DNA from: Faecalicatena sp.
Lineage (GTDB): Bacteria > Bacillota > Clostridia > Lachnospirales > Lachnospiraceae
Length of the DNA stretch: 14,120 nt
Direction of reading: 5' to 3'
Assembly (NCBI GenBank): GCA_009774255.1
Contig: VSNK01000139.1
Span: 1 to 14,120 of the forward strand
In this document: positions 7,773 through 14,120 of the stretch, piece after piece
Layout of the letters: every line of letters starts with the position of its first letter
Position numbering within the stretch: the first letter of the stretch is position 1
Notes under the pieces: model-generated
Told to the model about the DNA's origin: nothing
The model's input: only the letters and a program-made list of their open reading frames with translations
The model's database searches: none
Program-made: the position numbers and the translations under genes

Positions 7773-7812
7773 TATTGTAGATTTATGCCCTATTTTGTAA
7801 ATTTACGCCCTG
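7773..7812. promoter_or_regulatory. Tandem 20-bp AraC-type operator before the GH78 operon
   Basis: Two adjacent 20-bp units begin at 7773 and 7793: TATTGTAGATTTATGCCCT and TTTTGTAAATTTACGCCCT, differing at three of 19 positions. The TTGTA core, the 20-bp period and the orientation match the pair at 1970-2009. Between the proximal unit and the -10 there are 21 bases here and 19 at the transporter promoter. This strongly suggests one regulator for both operons. Confidence 0.65.
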
Positions 7813-7834
7813 ATTTATCATAGCTTTCCGCAAA

Positions 7835-8097
7835 TTATAACTGTTTTTTATTAAAGAGTTTCATCGCAATCAGCAACCCTAAAATTGACATGGCAACGGA
7901 AATCAATGCAGTATGCTTGTAAAGGTTTGTTTGAAAATAACGCAGCCGATCATTAAAATACTTAAATACAGAAAGCCGACTAACCAGAGGGCAAAAGCCG
8001 CAAGCGCAACATAAAGAAAGACCGTAAACAAAATAAGAAAACGTTGTAAAGAGAGGTTTATTTTGTACCTTCTGGCACCTTTTCTGATAGAACGCAT
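7835..8097 (-). pseudogene. Frameshifted small membrane-protein gene (second relic)
   Basis: From the ATG at 8097 the minus strand encodes a basic N-terminus (MRSIRKGARRYKINLSLQ) and a hydrophobic stretch (FLILFTVFLYVALAAFALWL). Around 7961-7970 the coding sense moves to another frame, continuing as KYFNDRLRYFQTNLYKHT and a second membrane segment (ALISVAMSILGLLIAMKLF) to the stop at 7835. Joined, this gives about 87 residues with two or three membrane segments. The single-base shift makes it a probable pseudogene, although a sequencing error cannot be excluded. The family is not recognised. It starts just after the end of the preceding relic gene, as in an operon. An alternative reading is two separate tiny proteins, which is less likely. 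Confidence 0.5.
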
Positions 8098-8108
8098 CAA
8101 GGCATCTC

Positions 8109-8415
8109 TTACTGAACAAAATTGATAAACAGGGCAAGAATAATAATCCCCGCCATCATCAGAATCCACAGAGCACTAATCTGTAATTGCCCACATAATC
8201 GCTACACTGGGCAGCATGGTAAGGAATAAGCCGACACACCATTTCAATAAATAAAGGACAGACAATGTTTCCGTGATCCCCATCGTGTGCGTGGCGAACA
8301 GTCCAGCGTAAACCAAAGCGCTTTGAATAAACATGGCAGGCCACGCATTTGTATACTCCGGTGTGAAATAACTGCTCAGATTCGCAATCAGAACAGCATC
8401 CATCACAACCCACAG
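8109..8415 (-). pseudogene. Truncated, frameshifted membrane-protein gene (first relic)
   Basis: The minus strand reads MDAVLIANLSSYFTPEYTNA from an ATG at 8403, then membrane segments around LVYAGLFATHT and VLYLLKWCVGLFLTML, and stops at 8176. With a one-base shift at about 8176 the sequence continues naturally as LWILMMAGIIILALFINFVQ to a stop at 8109. There is no ribosome binding site before the ATG, and the sequence just upstream belongs to a histidine-kinase gene on the other strand, so the 5' end was probably lost at a recombination junction near 8415. About four membrane segments; the family is not recognised. Confidence 0.5.
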
Positions 8416-8417
8416 GG

Positions 8418-8691
8418 CTGTACTATCATCCTGCGGCTTGCCTGCCCGGGCACGACTATTTTTCTCACCGTTGCCGACAATGGCGTGGGCCTGTCCGCCG
8501 AAAAGCTGCGGGAAATGGAAGAAAAGCCTCACTATATGGAGAGTACCGACGAACGGCTGGACTTGCGGCATGGGCTTGGACTATTGCTGGTAAGACAGAT
8601 CGTGGAGGCGCAAGGTGGGACAATGAAATTGGAAAGTACGCCACAGAATGGATATAAAACAATTTTGGCATTTCAAAAGTCACTTTCTTGA
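8418..8691 (+). pseudogene. C-terminal fragment of a sensor histidine kinase
   Basis: The plus strand encodes about 90 residues of a HATPase_c domain ending at the TGA at 8689-8691. They include the G1 box VADNGVGLS, the loop EKPHYMESTDERLDLRHG, the G2 box GLGLLLVRQIVEAQGG and the final strand GYKTILAF. The N box, dimerisation domain and sensor region are missing. Upstream, the frame runs into the opposite-strand membrane-protein relic, and there is no start or ribosome site for the fragment. It matches the two-component kinases common on accessory modules of Clostridia (beside ABC exporters), and its break marks a recombination junction near 8415-8420. It cannot function as a kinase. Confidence 0.8.
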
Positions 8692-8744
8692 ATCGGATGG
8701 TGGAGATTTCGCCCAACAACAAAATAAAATGCGCAGAGTTTAGC

Positions 8745-8833
8745 CTTCCTGCCGGGCGCACTCGAAAAAGAGTTGTGTCTGATATGGCTGATACGCCTGA
8801 TACGGCTTCCTGCCGGGCGCACTCGAAAAAGAG
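8745..8833. repeat. 28-bp direct repeat pair around a 3 x 9-bp tandem repeat
   Basis: Positions 8745-8772 and 8806-8833 are identical over 28 bases; both contain CTGCCGGGCGCACTCG and end AAAAAGAG. The 33 bases between them end in three 9-bp units, CTGATATGG, CTGATACGC and CTGATACGG (8779-8805). The second copy runs straight into the terminator stem below. The origin is unknown; a duplicated terminator flank or an insertion footprint is possible. Confidence 0.75.
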
Positions 8834-8859
8834 GCAAAGGCAGCATCCACCTTTGCCTC
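8824..8859 (-). terminator. Intrinsic terminator of the helicase operon
   Basis: On the minus strand GAGGCAAAGG (8859-8850), a 9-base loop and CCTTTGCCTC (8840-8831) form a perfect 10-bp stem directly followed by TTTTTCG. It lies about 70 bases beyond the SNF2 stop codon. Stem plus T-run make a convincing rho-independent terminator for that strand. A second, smaller inverted repeat, CGTATCTG (8871-8878) with CAGATACG (8892-8899), lies between it and the gene. Confidence 0.85.
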
Positions 8860-8930
8860 TTACCTTCTGCCGTATCTGCTCAGTACCCTCACAGATACGC
8901 CGCAATCCCATGAAAATTGCCTTCGCCTTC

Positions 8931-11900
8931 TTATACTCCCAGCAGTTCCATGATTTCTTCTCTGCTCAGACTGCCGAGCTGTCCCGCTTCACCGCCGATC
9001 ACCTGGTCCGCCAGATCTTTTTTCTTCTCCTGGAGCTTCTGTATCTTTTCCTCTATCGTTCCTTTCGCAATCAGCTTATAGACCGTGACTTTTTTCGTCT
9101 GTCCGATTCGATGAGCACGGTCCGTTGCCTGATTCTGTACCGCCAGGTTCCACCATGGATCGTAGTGGATGACCACATCCGCCCCTGTCAGATTCAGTCC
9201 CACACCGCCTGCTTTCAGAGAGATCAGGAATACGGGGATGTCTCCTTCGTTAAATTCCTTTACCATCTGAAGACGTTTTTCTTTGGTGGTACTTCCTGTG
9301 ATCGTATAATACGCGATTCCTAAGAGTTCCAGTCTTTTCTGCAAAATATCCAGCATGGAAGTAAACTGTGAAAATACCAGCATTCGGTGGCCGCCGTCTA
9401 TGGCGCTCTGAATCAGCTGCAGACAGGCTTCCAGCTTCGCCGCCTCACCTTTGTAATTTTCAAAACAGAGCGACGGGTCACAGCAGATCTGCCGCAGTCT
9501 TGTCAATTCCGCAAGAATAAGAATTTTATTTTTATTAAATTCTGCTTCATTCTGCTTTGCGATCGTTTCCTTCATATGAAGTACCTGGCCGTCGTAAAGC
9601 TTTTGCTGTGTACTGTCAAATCTTACATAACGGTGCTCTTCCAGCTTCTCCGGAAGATCTTTGAGCACATCCTCCTTCAGCCTGCGTAGGATGAAAGGAC
9701 CCACCATCTTCTGCAGACGCGCCATCGCAGCCTCATCATTACTTTTTACGATAGGGCTTTCCATCTCCCGTCTAAAAACATCATAACCGTATAAAAATCC
9801 CGGCATCAGATAATCAAAAATACTCCACAGCTCACTCAGGCGGTTCTCGATTGGTGTTCCGGTCAGCGCGTACCGAATCTGACTGCTGATCACCTTCACC
9901 GCTTTTGCGGCCGCCGTGGTGTGGTTCTTGATATACTGTGCCTCATCAATGATCTGGTAGCGGAACTGCTTGTCCTCATAAAACAGGATATCCCGTTTCA
10001 AAAGATCATAGGAGGTCACGAGCACATCCGAATCCTGATAAGAATCTATGATCTCCTTACGCTCATCCTGGGTTCCTGTAATCAGAGACACCTTCAATTC
10101 CGGCGCGAACTTCTGAAATTCTTCTCCCCAGTTATAGACCAGGGAAGCGGGTGATACGACAAGTGATGTCTCGCCTGTTCCTTCCTCCTTTGCCGCAAGC
10201 AGCACGGAAATCACCTGCAGAGTCTTGCCAAGCCCCATATCATCCGCCAGAATTCCTCCGAATTGCCATGCTTCCAGTGTCCGCAGCCATTTAAATCCAT
10301 TTTTCTGATACTTACGCATCACCCTGGACAGGCTTTTCGGCTCTTCAAAATCCGCATCCTTGACCGTCTTGAAGCCCTTGACCACTTCCCGAAAATGGCT
10401 GTCCCTCTGGCTGTAAATGCTGTCGTTTTCTTCCAGCATTTTATCCAGATAGAGGGTACGGTACATGGGCAGGTGCATCTTGCCCTCTACAAATTCCTTC
10501 GGCTTCAGATGCATGGCGTCCATCATCTCCGCAAGCATCTCCAGGGATGAGTCGTCCAGATTCATGAAAGAGCCGTCCTTCAGACGGTAATATTTTTTCT
10601 TCGCACGGTAGCTGGCCAGGATATCCAGCAGTTCGTTCTGAGGAATGTCATCCGTAGAGATGTCAAGATTCAGAAGTCCTGACGACACGGAAACTCCCAC
10701 GGACACCTTCATGGGCCTGACCACATGGTATTTCAGAAAGCTCTTCGTACACCGCACCTCGCCCAGCTCCATCAGCTTCTCCGTACCGTTCTCCATCACC
10801 TCATAGATCAGCCCTTCGTCGCCGCCGCAGTGCAGTACGTCCATTTCCCAGTCGATCCGCGGAAACCACTGCATGACATGGAACAGAAGCTCCTCTTCTC
10901 TGGACGTATCCCGAAGCGCTGCCATATTTCCATGCTCCCGCTCGCTGATTACATCCAGCGCAGAAAATTCCTTGTCCCCATACTTGGCGCTTACCGCGCA
11001 GGTGACATTTTTCTCTTCCGCATCCAGATAAAATACAAATTTCACCTCCGGCGGCAGATAAGAGCGGAACAGGTCCGGCTCTGTCTCCGTGACATCCACG
11101 ATATCCTGCAGTTGAGGCAGGATCCGGTAGTAAAACTCAGCCATATGGTTCCGCCCGACAAAAAAGGAAAATCCGTCATCGCCAGCCACGATTGACAGTG
11201 GTTCTATCTTTTCCTGAAAACTTTCTTCCACCCGGCAAAGCTGCCCTGAATCAATATAATAAGCCGTGTCTGTCCCGAAATACAGATTCGGAAGACTGCC
11301 GTCCACCCGGATTCCATGAAAGACCCTTCCATGTCCCACTTTCTCGGAAGAAATTTGCATTGTCACCTTCGGATTGCGTTCCGCACGGGTGAGCGTTCCC
11401 TTCTTTTTTTCATATCCGTCTTTATCTTCAAAATCAATGGCTTCTTCCGTCATCTGCCCGTAAAACTCATCCAATCTCCACCCAAACAGGTTCAATGAGC
11501 TTCCGACGCTGGTTTTCCGATAGCCATAATCGTATCTGGATTCCTGAAGCCTCTGCAGAAATTCTTCTTCCTCGCGCACAATCCGATTGATGAACCGAAT
11601 CCAGCCTTTGCCTTCTTCCGTAAAGTTTTCAATACTATGATTGATCTGTGTGTTGGTGCCGTAGGTAGCTGTCGCTGAATCTTTTATATTTTCACAAAAC
11701 TCATCCAGCTTTTTTACGATAAAAAGTTTCTTTTCTCCAATCTTGAAAGACACGGACAGATTTCCGTTCTTCCTGGTCAGGCGCGGTACAAGCCGCAGAC
11801 TTTCTTTTGAGGCTTCCGTATCGACGTGTGCAAGGTTCGCCCATTTTTTGTTATAAAATGTCATCAATGTCTTACCGGTGCTGTCCGTTGCATCTCCCAG

Positions 11901-13283
11901 ACTGTGCGTATCCAGATAGTCCTCCAGAAGTTTTAGCAGGCCTGCCTTATAGGGGCAAGTGCTCTTCTCCGTATCCCATGAATAGTAATCCCGCATGCAC
12001 TGCGGACAATTGCAGGCCGCATGGGTCACCGCCGTACGGGAGAAAATGATCTTCAGCGGAAATTCTATCCCCCCAGACTTTCCAACTGCCTCGACCATAC
12101 CTCTGATCTCACCCGTGTAGTGCTCAAAACCGGAGATGATATTTTTCATCTCGATCTTTCCCTGTCTGTACAACTCTTCGCCTTTTGTACGAACCTCCTG
12201 CGGAAATGTGATCGAATGCTTAATCTGGGTCCCTTTATAGAACTTATATCTCTCCAGCCTCTCAATACTTTTACTGTCCTGCGCCGGTTCGGAAGTCTCC
12301 TGCTCGTCCGTCCATGAGCCCCCAAGAAGAGAGAATTCCTGCTTCCGCCTTTCCATCTCCCGGCGGCGGGCTTCTTCGGCCTTCTTCTTTTCCTCTTCTT
12401 CCTTCCGCCGCTTTTCCTCGGCCAGACGCCTCGCCTCTTCGGCCTTTCGCCTCTCTTCCTCCTGACGGCGTTTTTCCTCTTCTTTACGTTTTGCTTCTCT
12501 TTGTCTGCGCATTTCTTCTTCCTTATGTCTTTTCTCCGCGATTCTCTGTGCTTCTTCCTGTTCCTTCTTTCTCTTTTCTGCTCTGACGCGGGCTTCTTCA
12601 GCTTTCTGTTCTCTGATCTTCCGACGGCGCTCTTCCTCCGCCAGACGCTTTTCATTTTCCTTGCGGCGGGCTTCCTCAGCTTTTCGCTTCTGCTCTTCCT
12701 TTTTCCGCGCCATCTCCGCTTTGCGCTGTTCTCGGGCAAGCCGGCGTTCTTCTCTCTCTTTCTCCTGACGCCGGAGTTCCTCCGCTTCTTTTTCTTTTTG
12801 CAGGCGTGCCGCTTCCTCTTCCCGGCGCTTTTTCTCGGTCGCTGCCTTCTTTTCCTCCTGTGTCAGCTTTGCCTCCTCAAGACGTCTCCACCTGGCAGCC
12901 TGCCGTTCTCTCTTTCGCCGCTGCTCCTCTGCTTTCTTCTTTTCCTCCTGTTCACGAAGCTCTGCTTCCGCCTTCTTCATCTCATCTATGATCTCTGCCT
13001 CCGGCCTTTTTTCGAGCAAAGCCTGATTTCTCCCCTCAACGGCATACAAAAGGGCAGCCATATGCTCACAATTCCTGCCGCCTCTGGCCGCCGGACAGGC
13101 ACACTTCATACGGCCCGGCCTTCCGCCATGGATGTTGACAGATACCTCGATTCTTTCTCTGCCCAAAACAGCGGCCTCATATCCGCCGCTGTTTTCTTTC
13201 AGGCCGTCCACCCTGCGATTCAGGTAACTTGCCCTCCCTCTGTCCAATGTATCCTGATCAAATTTTTGTTTCCAATCTGTCAT
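8931..13283 (-). CDS. SNF2-family helicase/ATPase with SWIM zinc finger and long charged helix
   Basis: I take the ATG at 13283 (1450 residues), with GGAAAAAG before it; a TTG four codons upstream is also open. Domains: a SWIM zinc finger, CAC...NCEH (Cys61, Cys63, Cys72, His74); a Lys/Glu/Arg-rich helix, ~93-317; a bacterial SNF2-associated region, ~330-980, with a second Cys cluster (Cys424, 426, 429, 443); and the SNF2 ATPase, 985-1450. The ATPase motifs are Walker A ADDMGLGKT (Lys1020), DEAQ (1113-1116), LTGTPIEN (1140-1147), and motif VI QATDRAHRIGQ (1385-1395) with its arginine fingers. All motifs are intact, so it should be an active ATP-dependent DNA or nucleoprotein translocase. Bacterial relatives with SWIM domains are usually about 1000-1100 residues; the excess is mainly the charged helix. 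It follows the flavoprotein gene by 36 bases and ends in its own terminator. The cellular role is unknown; transcription or repair, as for RapA/HepA, is only an analogy. Confidence 0.95.
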   Translation of the reverse strand: MTDWKQKFDQDTLDRGRASYLNRRVDGLKENSGGYEAAVLGRERIEVSVNIHGGRPGRMKCACPAARGGRNCEHMAALLYAVEGRNQALLEKRPEAEIIDEMKKAEAELREQEEKKKAEEQRRKRERQAARWRRLEEAKLTQEEKKAATEKKRREEEAARLQKEKEAEELRRQEKEREERRLAREQRKAEMARKKEEQKRKAEEARRKENEKRLAEEERRRKIREQKAEEARVRAEKRKKEQEEAQRIAEKRHKEEEMRRQREAKRKEEEKRRQEEERRKAEEARRLAEEKRRKEEEEKKKAEEARRREMERRKQEFSLLGGSWTDEQETSEPAQDSKSIERLERYKFYKGTQIKHSITFPQEVRTKGEELYRQGKIEMKNIISGFEHYTGEIRGMVEAVGKSGGIEFPLKIIFSRTAVTHAACNCPQCMRDYYSWDTEKSTCPYKAGLLKLLEDYLDTHSLGDATDSTGKTLMTFYNKKWANLAHVDTEASKESLRLVPRLTRKNGNLSVSFKIGEKKLFIVKKLDEFCENIKDSATATYGTNTQINHSIENFTEEGKGWIRFINRIVREEEEFLQRLQESRYDYGYRKTSVGSSLNLFGWRLDEFYGQMTEEAIDFEDKDGYEKKKGTLTRAERNPKVTMQISSEKVGHGRVFHGIRVDGSLPNLYFGTDTAYYIDSGQLCRVEESFQEKIEPLSIVAGDDGFSFFVGRNHMAEFYYRILPQLQDIVDVTETEPDLFRSYLPPEVKFVFYLDAEEKNVTCAVSAKYGDKEFSALDVISEREHGNMAALRDTSREEELLFHVMQWFPRIDWEMDVLHCGGDEGLIYEVMENGTEKLMELGEVRCTKSFLKYHVVRPMKVSVGVSVSSGLLNLDISTDDIPQNELLDILASYRAKKKYYRLKDGSFMNLDDSSLEMLAEMMDAMHLKPKEFVEGKMHLPMYRTLYLDKMLEENDSIYSQRDSHFREVVKGFKTVKDADFEEPKSLSRVMRKYQKNGFKWLRTLEAWQFGGILADDMGLGKTLQVISVLLAAKEEGTGETSLVVSPASLVYNWGEEFQKFAPELKVSLITGTQDERKEIIDSYQDSDVLVTSYDLLKRDILFYEDKQFRYQIIDEAQYIKNHTTAAAKAVKVISSQIRYALTGTPIENRLSELWSIFDYLMPGFLYGYDVFRREMESPIVKSNDEAAMARLQKMVGPFILRRLKEDVLKDLPEKLEEHRYVRFDSTQQKLYDGQVLHMKETIAKQNEAEFNKNKILILAELTRLRQICCDPSLCFENYKGEAAKLEACLQLIQSAIDGGHRMLVFSQFTSMLDILQKRLELLGIAYYTITGSTTKEKRLQMVKEFNEGDIPVFLISLKAGGVGLNLTGADVVIHYDPWWNLAVQNQATDRAHRIGQTKKVTVYKLIAKGTIEEKIQKLQEKKKDLADQVIGGEAGQLGSLSREEIMELLGV

Positions 13284-13319
13284 TACTTTTTCCAACTTTA
13301 CTATGTATTTCTCTTACTC

Positions 13320-13937
13320 TTATCTAATAAAATTGGTCCTCTGAAATGGTTCTTTCTTCGGCAGACCATACTTTTCTTTTCCCAGAGCGATGCTCTTCAT
13401 CAGAAACGACATATTATTTGCCAGAGTCCTCATGATCTGCAGTCCTTCCGCATCCTGCGCGGCTTCCTCCGCATTATTTCCATGAATACTGTTCCAATAC
13501 TGGCCGGAGGCCACGGGCATACCACTGATCGTAAAATACTTATTCAGTTCATCAAAAGTAGCCGACAATCCGCCTCTTCTCGCGGATACGACAGAAGCAC
13601 CCACCTTCATTGTCTTGTCAAAATGGGTACTATAAAAAAGCCTGTCCAGGAACGCGATCAGAGTTGCATTTGCAGATGCATAATATACCGGGCTGCCGAC
13701 CACCAGGCCGTCACATTCTTCGAACTTTGACGCGGTTTCATTTACCATATCATCCAGGGCGCATTTTCCTTTTTCCGCACAAAAACCGCAGGCAACACAG
13801 CCTCTGATTCCTTTATTTCCTACATGAAGAATCTCCGTCTCTATGTTCTCCCTGCCGAAGACCTTCTCCATCTCATGCAGTGCCGTATAAGTACTTCCCT
13901 TCGTGTGCGGGCTTCCATTGATCAATAATACCTTCAT
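13320..13937 (-). CDS. NAD(P)H-dependent FMN reductase / iron-sulfur flavoprotein-like
   Basis: A 205-residue flavodoxin-fold protein. The N-terminal MKVLLINGSPHTKGST is the FMN phosphate-binding loop after the first strand, and GSPVYYASANA (81-91) is the second FMN-contact motif. Four cysteines in GCVACGFCAEKGKC (Cys47, 50, 53, 59; C-x2-C-x2-C-x5-C) form the compact cluster motif of iron-sulfur flavoproteins, so an [4Fe-4S] cluster is likely, as in electron carriers of anaerobes. The length fits the family. The ATG at 13937 has GGAGG 7 bases upstream, and a good sigma-A-type promoter lies just before it (13970-13998). The helicase gene follows after 36 bases with no terminator between. The physiological electron donor and acceptor are unknown; quinone or nitroaromatic reduction are alternatives for members of this fold. 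Confidence 0.92.
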   Translation of the reverse strand: MKVLLINGSPHTKGSTYTALHEMEKVFGRENIETEILHVGNKGIRGCVACGFCAEKGKCALDDMVNETASKFEECDGLVVGSPVYYASANATLIAFLDRLFYSTHFDKTMKVGASVVSARRGGLSATFDELNKYFTISGMPVASGQYWNSIHGNNAEEAAQDAEGLQIMRTLANNMSFLMKSIALGKEKYGLPKKEPFQRTNFIR

Positions 13938-13969
13938 CCTTCTACCTCCGTCTGTGGATTTCCTTATTG

Positions 13970-13998
13970 ATCATACCACTTTTCCTCATATCCGGCAA
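13970..13998 (-). promoter_or_regulatory. Sigma-A-type promoter of the flavoprotein-helicase operon
   Basis: On the minus strand TTGCCG (13998-13993) and TATGAT (13975-13970) are separated by exactly 17 bases. Transcription would start near 13963, leaving a leader of about 26 bases with GGAGG before the ATG at 13937. It is the best-looking promoter in the window and needs no activator site. Confidence 0.7.
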
Positions 13999-14043
13999 CT
14001 AGAATAATCCACATTAATTAGCCTTATGGTTACTACTATGGGT

Positions 14044-14120
14044 CTAGTACATCATTGCATTAATTCTTGAGTAATCAGCACTCGCTATCCGCGCCATCTG
14101 CACGCCTGCTAACCTAGGTG
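14044..14120 (-). mobile_element. End of a second, diverged copy of the repeat element (cut by window edge)
   Basis: It begins CTAGTACATCATTGC, identical over 15 bases to both ends of the element at 74-238. The next ~45 bases are still recognisably similar to the right arm of that element read inward (shared GCAC, GCTAT, GCCA and CTGC blocks). On the minus strand an open frame crosses the segment and ends at the TAG inside the terminal repeat with ...QMARIASADYSRINAMMY, matching ...LAEIAGAEFIVNYAMMY of the first copy. The bases differ more than the protein ending does, suggesting a real coding end. The rest lies beyond the window, so it could be a full insertion sequence. Confidence 0.6.

Noticed and set aside
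8287..8417. Extending the histidine-kinase fragment upstream to the first ATG of its frame
   Set aside because: That part is antisense to the membrane-protein relic and lacks kinase sequence; the kinase similarity begins only near 8418.
8745..8833. Possible two-repeat CRISPR (28-bp repeats, 33-bp spacer)
   Set aside because: Only two repeats, no cas genes, the spacer is itself a 9-bp tandem repeat, and the second copy is part of a terminator.
8688..9323. 211-residue plus-strand open frame after the kinase fragment
   Set aside because: It crosses the direct repeats and the helicase terminator and then runs antisense to the conserved end of the helicase; no recognisable domain.
12146..12739. 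197-residue minus-strand Lys/Arg-rich open frame
   Set aside because: It is a shifted reading of the same repetitive segment of the helicase gene.
13284..13295. TTG start for the helicase four codons upstream of the ATG
   Set aside because: The ATG at 13283 has the GGAAAAAG sequence in front of it, while nothing like a ribosome site precedes the TTG.
12501..13730. 409-residue plus-strand open frame rich in Phe, Leu and Ser
   Set aside because: It is the antisense shadow of the charged-helix part of the SNF2 gene and continues into the flavoprotein gene; its composition mirrors Lys/Glu codons and no ribosome site or family is evident.

Overview
The window looks like a segment of a low-to-mid GC Gram-positive gut anaerobe, most likely a Clostridia member of the Lachnospiraceae type. 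The reasons are strong AGGAGG-type ribosome binding sites, a YesN-like AraC regulator beside a GPH sugar symporter, intracellular glycosidases without signal peptides, and a bacterial SNF2 helicase with a SWIM zinc finger. The genus cannot be fixed from sequence alone.

Layout. (i) 1-392: a 165-bp MITE-like element (74-238) with 18-bp perfect terminal inverted repeats lies against the remains of a family 3 beta-glucosidase gene (239-392), in which only the first ~22 codons and a C-terminal stretch survive. (ii) 469-7697: a plant-glycoside (rhamnoside) utilisation locus. It holds a GPH-type cation/sugar symporter (minus), a divergent AraC regulator (plus), and a minus-strand operon of a GH78 alpha-L-rhamnosidase followed by a DUF5060/DUF4038/DUF5605 glycosidase-like protein. 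Both minus-strand promoters carry the same tandem pair of 20-bp TTGTA-type units, so the AraC protein is probably the shared activator. (iii) 7835-8860: a patchwork of relics: two frameshifted small membrane-protein genes (minus), a truncated histidine-kinase ATPase domain (plus), a 28-bp direct repeat, and a minus-strand terminator. (iv) 8931-13937: a likely two-gene minus-strand operon of an iron-sulfur-flavoprotein-like reductase and a 1450-residue SNF2 helicase with a very long charged helix. (v) 14044-14120: the end of a second, diverged copy of the mobile element, facing the first.

Working model. The symporter imports small rhamnosylated compounds. GH78 removes rhamnose in the cytoplasm, the DUF4038 protein removes another sugar, and the lost GH3 enzyme probably once removed beta-glucose. 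The regulator senses a sugar or product and activates both transcription units. The helicase/flavoprotein pair has no evident functional link to this pathway. No complete novel system is visible. The most interesting signals are the shared tandem operators, the collapsed GH3 gene with the repeat element whose terminal repeat contains the stop codon of a conserved reading frame, and the architecture of the SNF2 protein.
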